This document shows, in pieces, positions 38,316-44,973 of a DNA stretch of 64,000 bases. Numbering within the stretch: the first letter of the stretch is position 1; every line of letters starts with the position of its first letter. The DNA is taken from NCBI RefSeq assembly GCF_048565625.1, contig NZ_JBLZUR010000002.1, forward strand, positions 434,001 to 498,000, written 5' to 3'. The position numbers and the translations under genes were made by a program. The notes beneath the pieces were generated by a model, which did not search any database, was not told where the DNA came from, and saw only the letters and a list, made by a program, of their open reading frames with translations. This stretch comes from JBLZUR01 sp048565625. Its GTDB lineage: Bacteria > Pseudomonadota > Alphaproteobacteria > Sphingomonadales > Sphingomonadaceae.

Positions 38316-39233
38316 TCACGGAAACAGCACCTTCTCCAGCGCTTCGGCCAGTTCGCGCCGCTTGCCGACGGAGAGGCTGTCGAGGTTGCGCTGTTTCCAC
38401 AGGACCGCGGGCAGGTTCTGCGCTTCGGCGATGCCCAGCAGATCCCAGTCAGGCTCTCCCCGTTTGAAGCTGCGAAGAAAGCGTCTGTGCTCCTCCGGCA
38501 TGTCGACGACCATCGCGACGATGATCGCCTCTCGCGCGGCTTCAAGCTCGGCAAGCTCGACCGGCTCCTGCGTCATTCCGGCAAAGCCACGCGTGAACTC
38601 ATCGTACAGCGGCTTGCGCGCCGGGGCGAGGATTTCCGCCATCGGGCGGTTGTGGCTGGCGAGGTAGACAAGGAAGGCGCGGCGCAGCGCGTCCGTGACA
38701 CGTTCGTTGGCCAGGAGCTCGCGCACATCGAAAAGATCGCGGGGATGCTGGCGGTCGAGCGCCGCCACGATCTTGCCCGCGTAGAGGTCGGCGAAGGACA
38801 CGACCTGAATCTCGGCGAAGCCGAAGGCATCTTCGACGGCGGGCGTCACGCCGGTGACGACGGGATCATAAACGGTGCCGCGCAGTACGGGGGTCACCTC
38901 GATCTTGATTTGCACGTCCCCTGCGCGGACGATCAACTTGGTGACGATGTTCTCGCCGGCCGAGCGTGAGGCATGGACCCGCGCACCGCGTATGCCCTTC
39001 TCGATCCGCTTCTCGATGCGCAGCATGGCGGCGTCGGTCGCGGCGAGCGAGGCGGCGCGATCCTCGACCGGCAGATAGGTGAGGTTGATGTCGACCGAGA
39101 GGCGTGGCAGGTCGCGCACGAACAGGTTGATCGCTGTGCCGCCCTTGAGGGCAAAGACTCTTTCCTCAGCAACGAACGGGAGAACGCGGATGAGAAGGGC
39201 GACCTGTTGCCGGTAGTTGTCGAGAAAAGCCAT
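38316..39233 (-). CDS. AbiEii/AbiGii-type nucleotidyltransferase toxin
   Basis: 305 aa. Polymerase-beta-like nucleotidyltransferase of type IV toxin-antitoxin systems. Motif I is ALKGGTAINLF (G31-G32-T33), and the metal motif is RLSVDINLTYLP with D48 and N50. The second Asp of the usual DxD is Asn here. Motif III/IV region YAGKIVAALDRQHPRDLFDV follows. AbiEii toxins transfer nucleotides to tRNA or protein targets and cause abortive infection. Encoded 5 bases behind the AbiEi antitoxin gene in the same operon. Confidence 0.9.
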   Translation of the reverse strand: MAFLDNYRQQVALLIRVLPFVAEERVFALKGGTAINLFVRDLPRLSVDINLTYLPVEDRAASLAATDAAMLRIEKRIEKGIRGARVHASRSAGENIVTKLIVRAGDVQIKIEVTPVLRGTVYDPVVTGVTPAVEDAFGFAEIQVVSFADLYAGKIVAALDRQHPRDLFDVRELLANERVTDALRRAFLVYLASHNRPMAEILAPARKPLYDEFTRGFAGMTQEPVELAELEAAREAIIVAMVVDMPEEHRRFLRSFKRGEPDWDLLGIAEAQNLPAVLWKQRNLDSLSVGKRRELAEALEKVLFP

Positions 39234-39238
39234 GGCGA

Positions 39239-40036
39239 TCAGTGCGCCTCGAGATCGGCGGGAACGGTGATCTGGTAGCGCGGGTTCAGCCTGCCGTCTT
39301 TGACGAGGACGCGCTTGCCCGCGCCAAGATCGAGGCGCGAGGTATCGAGACGCGAGCGCCACGCATGGCGGTGGCGGTCGGCGAAGAACAGGAAGAGCCG
39401 CTTCACCTTGACGCTGGTGCAGGATTCAAGAAGTGTTTGAAGGCGGCGCGGGCTCAAGTCGCTCATGCCTTCCATCAGGGCATCGACCTGATGGAAACTC
39501 TCGTGCCCGGGGAGTTCGTCGAGCATTTCGAGAACCGCACGCTCCTTGCTGGAATAGCGTAGAGGCAAGGTCTGGCCAGCGGCGCCCGCCATGACAGGGC
39601 TGGGCTCGGGCGGCGCATCGGCATCGCCGGGAAACAGCCGTAGGCTGTTGTGCCAGTGGAAAACGACATCGAGCGGCAAGCTGGCAAGCCAGGTTGGCGG
39701 GCGCTTCGGCCCGTAGAGGTGAACTTCGCGCATCGAAGCCGACAGGTAATGGGCATAGCCCTGCTGTTCGAGCGCGGTGCGCCCGCCCACGGTCAGGGGC
39801 AGGTCGAGAACGGACTGGAGCGAGACAATGGTCTGCTGCCATGTCAGCGGGGTGCGCGCGCGGCGATAGACGCGCCGCGCGGGACTGGTGAGCCAACCGG
39901 CGCGAACATACTGGCTGCGCAGGGATGATGAATAGCCGTGGGCTTCCATCCATGCCGCATCGGCAAGGAGTCCCTCGGGGAGTTCCTGCTGGAGGCGGTT
40001 TAACTTATGATCGGAACGCATAGCCATCCTTAGCAT
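39239..40036 (-). CDS. AbiEi-type antitoxin, winged-helix transcriptional regulator
   Basis: About 265 aa. N-terminal helix-turn-helix LPEGLLADAAWMEAHGYSSS with LRSQYVRAGWL and a wing RRVYRRARTPLTW; the rest is the AbiEi C-terminal antitoxin domain (GGRTALEQQGYAHYL, HESFHQVDALMEGMSDLSPR). AbiEi represses its own operon by binding inverted repeats and counters AbiEii. The start is unsure: ATG at 40036, 40027 or 40021, or an upstream TTG. A repeat at 40046-40072 lies just before it, as expected for an operator. Confidence 0.87.
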   Translation of the reverse strand: MLRMAMRSDHKLNRLQQELPEGLLADAAWMEAHGYSSSLRSQYVRAGWLTSPARRVYRRARTPLTWQQTIVSLQSVLDLPLTVGGRTALEQQGYAHYLSASMREVHLYGPKRPPTWLASLPLDVVFHWHNSLRLFPGDADAPPEPSPVMAGAAGQTLPLRYSSKERAVLEMLDELPGHESFHQVDALMEGMSDLSPRRLQTLLESCTSVKVKRLFLFFADRHRHAWRSRLDTSRLDLGAGKRVLVKDGRLNPRYQITVPADLEAH

Positions 40037-40045
40037 TTTGCCGGA

Positions 40046-40072
40046 TTCATAAACCGATGTCGAGTTTATAAA
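40046..40072. promoter_or_regulatory. Inverted repeat before abiEi, candidate operator
   Basis: TTCATAAAC (40046-40054), nine bases, GTTTATAAA (40064-40072): arms match at 8 of 9 positions. It is AT-rich against a GC-rich background and touches the AbiEi start region. AbiEi antitoxins are known to bind inverted repeats upstream of their genes. Confidence 0.5.
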
Positions 40073-40126
40073 TTCCAGTTTTTGCAAAGCCTAACTTGGC
40101 GTTTCGTGCGATCCGTAAACCTATCA

Positions 40127-40161
40127 ACCCTATTCACCGCACATTATGCGGTGAATAGGGT
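40127..40161. repeat. Perfect 15-bp inverted repeat with 5-base loop
   Basis: ACCCTATTCACCGCA, then CATTA, then TGCGGTGAATAGGGT: perfect arms 40127-40141 and 40147-40161. It is not followed by a T-run on either strand, so it is unlikely to be a terminator. It sits about 90 bases upstream of abiEi and 170 bases before the XRE gene, and may be a second AbiEi operator or a site for the XRE protein. Confidence 0.6.
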
Positions 40162-40330
40162 GATATTCGCCGCAAACCGGCCGGAAGGCCGGGGGCACGT
40201 CAGCGCCCTCGGCCTCCGCTGGATACAAGCTGAAGGCGGTCGAAGTGTTCGACCGCAAGGTTCCGCTCGTGGCGTTAGCGTGGCACCGTCCGGCTTGATC
40301 TGTTGTCATGTTTGACTACACATTGCCGCG

Positions 40331-40642
40331 ATGGCTGACCCAGACAATTCATGCGAGCTGGTGTACGGCTCGGGCAATGTCTTCGCCGATTTCGGCGTGC
40401 CCGATGCGGGCTTGCGCCAGCTGCGCGCGATCCTCGCCGCCGAAATCATCAAGGCGCTCGATGCCGAAGGGCTGAGCGTGCGCGAGGCCGGGGAGCGCAC
40501 CGGCGTGGCGGCGGCGGATTTCTCGCGCATTCGTCAGGTCAGGCTCGACCGCTTCACCATCGACCGGCTGCTGCGGATTCTCGACCGGCTCGATCGGGAT
40601 GTCCGGGTGGAGATTGCGGTGACGCCGCGCGCATCCGGCTAG
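40331..40642 (+). CDS. XRE/HigA-like antitoxin, orphan
   Basis: 103 aa. The helix-turn-helix is LSVREAGERTGVAAADFSRI followed by RQVRLDRFTIDRLLRILDRL, the pattern of HTH_37/HigA-2 antitoxins. These normally follow a HigB/RelE toxin gene; the 290 bases upstream hold no such frame, so the toxin is lost or never present. Last residues are EIAVTPRASG, typical for the group. May repress its own promoter. Confidence 0.82.
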   Translation: MADPDNSCELVYGSGNVFADFGVPDAGLRQLRAILAAEIIKALDAEGLSVREAGERTGVAAADFSRIRQVRLDRFTIDRLLRILDRLDRDVRVEIAVTPRASG

Positions 40643-40873
40643 GCTGACTCCGTCGCCGCAGGACGTCTGATCCCTTTGCCAGGGCTTCTGGCGGTATGTG
40701 CCTTGAACACCCCCGGAAAACCCGGGACGCTTCAGGCTGCCGCTCAACCTGACGAAGGTCGTCAATGGTGACTAAGCGATCGCCATGGCTTCAGCTGAAG
40801 CCATGGCCAGCTACGCCAATTATCAAATGCACTTGAACGATCGCTACGCCAATATGGATTTTTGACGGCGAAC

Positions 40874-41656
40874 CTAGAAGGACACCGCCACTAAGGCGGC
40901 CTCACTGCGTAGAGGCTCCTTGGGGAACTCGTCCCACGTTTGGCCATCGAGCGTCCGGCCAGTCTTCTTCTTGTTGACGCCACCCCATTGTTTGAAATGG
41001 AAGGCCACATCGGCGGACTGGCACTGGTCGCGTATCGATCGCACCCAGCTTGGGTCCATCGGTCTTGCGCCTGGGCCGCTCTCACCCCCCGCGATGACCC
41101 AGTCGATGCCCTGGAGGTTCATATTTTCGAGCGGTCCAAGCAGGGGCTCTAAGCTCAGAAACTTGATTGCCCCCTCGGTCCGGCGAAGGTGGTCGATGCG
41201 ATAAAGATAGTCTGCATTTTCGACGCTGACCCCCATCCAGACATTGTCCGGCCAATCCAACTTGGGAGCGAGCTCTTCAAGCCGCTCCGCGCGCTTTGTC
41301 AGAATCTGATAACTGTGCTGCGGCGTTGCTGCCATCGTTTCGAAAACGCGTTGGACAAATTCGAGCGGCACTTCGTCGTGGAACAGGTCTGACATTGAGT
41401 TGACGAAGATCATGCGACCTGTCCGCCACGTCGCTGGCAATTTCAGGCTTTCGTCGTCTACACGAACGACGCCGTTCCACTTCGGCCGACGGCCAGACAT
41501 GCGAGTGGTGCCAGCGTATTTCGGCTGGCCCATGGCTTCGAGCCGTCGCGCCATCCGCATGGCGTAGCAGTTTGTGCAGCCTGGTGAGATCACATCGCAG
41601 CCTACAACTGGGTTCCATGTGGCCTCAGTCCACTCGATCGATGAATTCGTTGCCAT
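40874..41656 (-). CDS. DUF5131 (phage Gp37/Gp68-like) three-Cys-motif protein
   Basis: 260 aa. N-terminal IEWTEATWNPVVGCDVISPG continues into C27-T-N-C30-Y, giving C20-X6-C27-X2-C30, a three-Cys motif at the place where radical-SAM enzymes bind their iron-sulphur cluster. Later parts FVNSMSDLFHDEVPLEFVQR, YQILTKRAERL, VWMGVSVENADYLYRIDHLR and WVIAGGESGPGARPMDPSWV fit a TIM-barrel with SAM-radical-like strands. The reaction is unknown. Its start is 2 bases behind the TcmP stop, so the two genes are one operon. The C-terminal ends with WGGVNKKKTGRTLDGQTWDE, the conserved DUF5131 tail. Confidence 0.9.
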   Translation of the reverse strand: MATNSSIEWTEATWNPVVGCDVISPGCTNCYAMRMARRLEAMGQPKYAGTTRMSGRRPKWNGVVRVDDESLKLPATWRTGRMIFVNSMSDLFHDEVPLEFVQRVFETMAATPQHSYQILTKRAERLEELAPKLDWPDNVWMGVSVENADYLYRIDHLRRTEGAIKFLSLEPLLGPLENMNLQGIDWVIAGGESGPGARPMDPSWVRSIRDQCQSADVAFHFKQWGGVNKKKTGRTLDGQTWDEFPKEPLRSEAALVAVSF

Positions 41657-41658
41657 GT

Positions 41659-42774
41659 TCAGCCCCCTTCCTTGAACTGGATCTTCACATGGTCGGGGTA
41701 AGTGCCTTTACGACGTGTCCCTTTCGTCGAATACGCCGATACCCTGTCTGCAGCCTCCAAAGCACTTAGCGCCTCGCGATAATTCTTTCGGATGTATGGC
41801 TTGCCGACGCTGTGCCGCTCATAGATTTCCGTGAGCGAAAGCGTCTGTCCTGCAAAATCTTCCAGCAGCATTTCCTTCAGCTTCGACATCGGTTGGGCAA
41901 GAGAAAACAAGAGCGGCATTGAGGCATCAGCCGGGGAATAGGTGAGCGACGGAACGCCTTCGTCTAGCGTTGAGCTTTCCGCAGCCATGATATCCTTCAT
42001 AATCTCATAGCCCTTGAAGTGCTTTGAGACGAAAATCAGCTTGTGCGAGGTCCGCGTGCCCTCGCTGTTCCGGAATGTGAATGGCAGCACATACTTGCCT
42101 CCGAGTGACTGAATTTCGTTGGCTAGCTCTTCCAGGATGGCAGCTTCTCGCAACTCTGGCGTCAAACCGGACAACCTTGCCCTTAGAGCATCCGCACGCT
42201 CCTCTCCGAACAGTGCATCCATATGCTTCTTCACGCCGGGATTGTTGATGCCCGCGTTGATCCGATTGTAGTTGAAGAAAAAGACACAGTCGCAGCCCCA
42301 GTCTTTAATGACACCTTGGACAATCCGCAACGACAGGCCCTTGTATCCGAAAGGATCGACGAACGAGAACGACGGGACAAGCCGTGTTTCGTTGAAATAG
42401 GTGGCGGCATCATCATCAACCTCTCCGCACGTGACGACAGGCTTGTGCTTGAGCTTGTCGATGCCCGGCAGCTTGTCGATTTCTGTCTGAAGTGTTGAGA
42501 CGTTATCTTTCTTTCCGTCGTTGAAATACGAGGTCAGCATCTGCGACATCTGCGGATGATTGATGGCCGTTTGCAGCACGAGCAGGGGTGTAGAGGCAGC
42601 GCCGTCTCTGTAGCGGCCTGGGCCTGCATAGAGATCCATGTACGCGATCTTCTCGCCTCGCTTCGCTACCGTTGGCATGACGACCTGCGCCCAGGTGGAG
42701 AAGTACTTGTTCACGATGCGGGCTTTGACCTCAGACTGGTCAGTCCGCTCTTCGAAGAACTTCTGGTTCGTCAT
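41659..42774 (-). CDS. tcmP: Three-Cys-motif partner protein TcmP, methyltransferase-like
   Basis: 371 aa. Start MTNQKFFEERTDQSEVKARI is typical of TcmP. A SAM-binding motif I is seen at DLYAGPGRYRDG (47-58) and a catalytic-type motif IV at FVDPFGYKG (D140-P-F-G-Y), as in amino-methyltransferases. The C-terminal 90 residues form a winged-helix-like part (LTEIYERHSVGKPYIRKNYR). The family is defined by genetic pairing with three-Cys-motif proteins such as the DUF5131 gene behind it. Role unknown; a nucleic-acid modification used in defence is a reasonable guess. Lower GC than the backbone, which suggests separate acquisition. Confidence 0.9.
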   Translation of the reverse strand: MTNQKFFEERTDQSEVKARIVNKYFSTWAQVVMPTVAKRGEKIAYMDLYAGPGRYRDGAASTPLLVLQTAINHPQMSQMLTSYFNDGKKDNVSTLQTEIDKLPGIDKLKHKPVVTCGEVDDDAATYFNETRLVPSFSFVDPFGYKGLSLRIVQGVIKDWGCDCVFFFNYNRINAGINNPGVKKHMDALFGEERADALRARLSGLTPELREAAILEELANEIQSLGGKYVLPFTFRNSEGTRTSHKLIFVSKHFKGYEIMKDIMAAESSTLDEGVPSLTYSPADASMPLLFSLAQPMSKLKEMLLEDFAGQTLSLTEIYERHSVGKPYIRKNYREALSALEAADRVSAYSTKGTRRKGTYPDHVKIQFKEGG

Positions 42775-42945
42775 GCTTCTACGTTGCCCCACTTGAGATT
42801 CTGGATCACATAGAACAAAATACGAACAAGGGCAATTTGATTGTCTTTTGAATGGGGAAAGCCTTTCAGTCCCCCGTAGGGCAGGGCGGGTGGAACGAAG
42901 TGAGCGCACCTCATAGGGGCGGCTCGATCACCAGCGGCTCATGCT

Positions 42946-43002
42946 GGGAGGTTCTCCAACTCGGCGCGAAATATCCGCCGCAGGAGAATCAGGAAGGCTG
43001 AC
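42946..43002 (+). pseudogene. Scar of a second tyrosine integrase (3' end only)
   Basis: Read in frame this gives WEVLQLGAKYPPQENQEG and a TGA stop, against W-G-R-EVLQIAAKYPPQQDQDG and stop at the end of the active integrase. At base level 45 of 57 positions agree with 38252-38308, with no gap. Upstream of 42934 the similarity fades. So an older integrase gene once ended here and only its last 20 codons remain. Confidence 0.72.
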
Positions 43003-43198
43003 TGTCCGCGCCAATCCAGTCGGCGCGTAGGCGATCGATCCCTGCAACGACGCCATCGACGATCACCTTCGAGCCGATGAGATCGGCGGCATCTTCCTCG
43101 CTTTCGACAATCCAGACCTCGTCTGTTTTCGTGGTCCGGATCATCCCGCGCCTGCCGCGGCTCAGCATTCCTGACACGGGTATTCGACCGGAACTCAC
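42989..43198 (-). CDS. Small hypothetical protein (DUF5818-like)
   Basis: About 69 aa ending KVIVDGVVAGIDRLRADWIG plus a short tail. The pattern of a strand-rich small domain with VWIVESEEDAADLIGSKVIV recalls DUF5818 proteins next to lytic transglycosylases in sphingomonad elements. GTG 43198 is favoured because a G-run (AGGGGGG) lies 6 bases upstream; the longer TTG start at 43225 overlaps the transglycosylase gene. Its 3' end overlaps the integrase scar on the other strand. Confidence 0.5.
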   Translation of the reverse strand: MSSGRIPVSGMLSRGRRGMIRTTKTDEVWIVESEEDAADLIGSKVIVDGVVAGIDRLRADWIGADSQPS

Positions 43199-43212
43199 CA
43201 CTACCCCCCTGT

Positions 43213-43869
43213 TCAGAAGCGCCAATGACGCAGCACATCGCGCACATAGGCCGGTGTCTCGCCATTGCGTGGGATACCGCCCGCTCGCTCGACGGCGCCA
43301 GGGCCTGCATTGTAAGCGGCGAGGGCCAGATGCACTACCCCGAACTTGTCGAGCATCTGACGCAGATACTTCGCCGCGCCGAAGAGGTTCGCTGCGGGAT
43401 CGAAGCGATTTGGCACGCCAAGGTCGCGCGCGGTCCCCGGCATCAACTGACCCAGGCCAGCGGCACCAGCCTTGCTGATCGCCAGGGGGTTATACCGCGA
43501 TTCCGTCCATACCAGGGCGTCGAGAAGGCCAATTGGCAGCGAGTATTGAGCCTCCGCTGCATAGACATGGGGAAGGTAGCTTGCCCGTCGAAAGCCCGAT
43601 GGGCCGGTGCCTTCGGGCTTCGCATAGCGATAGGGGAGGTAGGTCCTGCCCGCTTCGAGAACCGGAGCGCCGGACGAAGCTGCCAGGGACTGTCGCCAGA
43701 TCCCATGTTCGACCAGTTGGAAACCGTTCGCTCCCTCGGCCACACGGAAGCCGTCAGATCGGATCTCGTGTACAGTGGCCTCAGGGGCAGCCTCCATTTG
43801 CGCGTGAGCCGGGACGACGAACGCCCATCCCGTCACCGCCGCTGCGATCGTTGCCCATCTCAGTCTCAT
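43213..43869 (-). CDS. Lytic transglycosylase, VirB1-like
   Basis: 218 aa with a signal peptide (MRLRWATIAAAVTGWAFVVP, AHA). The catalytic domain begins near 105: LLDALVWTESRYNPLAISKA holds the catalytic Glu (E123), then GAAGLGQLMPGTARDLGV and LALAAYNAGPGAVERAGGIP are SLT-domain signatures. It cuts peptidoglycan with formation of anhydro-muramic ends and opens the wall for the conjugation apparatus. The usual place of such a gene in an ICE supports that role. Confidence 0.92.
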   Translation of the reverse strand: MRLRWATIAAAVTGWAFVVPAHAQMEAAPEATVHEIRSDGFRVAEGANGFQLVEHGIWRQSLAASSGAPVLEAGRTYLPYRYAKPEGTGPSGFRRASYLPHVYAAEAQYSLPIGLLDALVWTESRYNPLAISKAGAAGLGQLMPGTARDLGVPNRFDPAANLFGAAKYLRQMLDKFGVVHLALAAYNAGPGAVERAGGIPRNGETPAYVRDVLRHWRF

Positions 43870-43995
43870 TTCCGGATTCCTCTATGGCCGAATCGGGTAA
43901 GAACATATATAGAACATTGCATGTAGGAAAATGTATTGTCGGCGACGCAGAGCGGAGGCTGCGCGGGTGGAGGCATGTCACGAAGGAGATGCCCC

Positions 43996-44886
43996 ATGTC
44001 CCAAGTTCACGCGTCGCTCGAAGCTCGCGCCAGGAAGATCGTCGAGGCACTGGGCGGTACCTGGTCGCGTTCGCGCGGCATGTGCTGCTGTCCGGCCCAT
44101 GCGGATCGCACCCCCTCGCTCAGCATCACGCTCGGTAAGCGTGCGATCCTTGTTCACTGCTTCGCCGGTTGCGCCAACGAGGCGGTCATCGCGGGCATGG
44201 CCAAGCTGGGCGTGCGAATCTCGGACCTGTTCGACGGTCCAGCCGGCGAACACGCATCGGAGCCACGCAAGGAAGTTGCGAACCGCAACGCCCTGAGACT
44301 CTGGCGCGAGGCCTCGATCCTCGCGGGGAGCCCGGCCGCCCGCTACCTTTCGGCAAGAGGGATCACGATCGCATCATCCGACCTGCGCTTCCATCCGCGT
44401 ATGCCGCTGGGGCCAAAAGGCGCGGTGCGGTTTTTGCCGGCTCTGGTGGCAGCGGTTCGCAACGATGCGGGCATATTGGCTCTGCACCGAACCTTCCTCG
44501 ATACCGATAGGCACAGTCTCGCCGCATTCGCGCAGCCCAAGCGCGCGCTAGGCAGCCCCGGCTCGGGTGCCGTGCGCCTGGCTTACCCGCACGGTGGCCG
44601 CCTCGGCCTTGCCGAGGGGAACGAGTCCGCGCTCTCGGCGATGCAGCTGTTCGGTATTCCCTGCTGGGCCACGCTTGGCAATGAGCGGTTCGGCCTGGTC
44701 ACGATCCCGGAATCGGTGCGCGAGTTGCATCTGTTCGTCGACAACGACGCCGGCGGTCGCCACGCCGAGGAGCGCGCCAGCGAAGCCTATGCTTGCGAAG
44801 GCCGGCGGATTGTCACCCGGCGGCCCGAACGACCTGATGAGGACTGGAACGACGTGCTGATGCGCCGGGTCCGAGCGGCCGCTTGA
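43996..44886 (+). CDS. Toprim-domain protein with CHC2-like zinc finger (DUF7146 type)
   Basis: 296 aa. Zinc-finger-like CCCPAHADRTPSLSI and ILVHCFAGC (Cys/His order like CHC2 primases), a middle domain with SPAARYLSARGI (DUF7146) and FLPALVAAVRNDAGILALHR, and a C-terminal Toprim: RLGLAEGNESALSAMQLFGI with Glu, then LHLFVDNDAGG with the DxD-like acidic patch. Likely a primase-like or plasmid replication accessory protein of the element. ATG 43996 follows GAAGGAG; longer starts are poor. Next gene 87 bases away encodes the strawberry-notch helicase. Confidence 0.85.
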   Translation: MSQVHASLEARARKIVEALGGTWSRSRGMCCCPAHADRTPSLSITLGKRAILVHCFAGCANEAVIAGMAKLGVRISDLFDGPAGEHASEPRKEVANRNALRLWREASILAGSPAARYLSARGITIASSDLRFHPRMPLGPKGAVRFLPALVAAVRNDAGILALHRTFLDTDRHSLAAFAQPKRALGSPGSGAVRLAYPHGGRLGLAEGNESALSAMQLFGIPCWATLGNERFGLVTIPESVRELHLFVDNDAGGRHAEERASEAYACEGRRIVTRRPERPDEDWNDVLMRRVRAAA

Positions 44887-44973
44887 GTTTCTGAGAGAGG
44901 AAAGAGGGCTTGGGGCCTGTTGAGGCCTCCGGACGGACCCCCGAACGGACATGGCCTCGTCAGGAGGTTTTCC

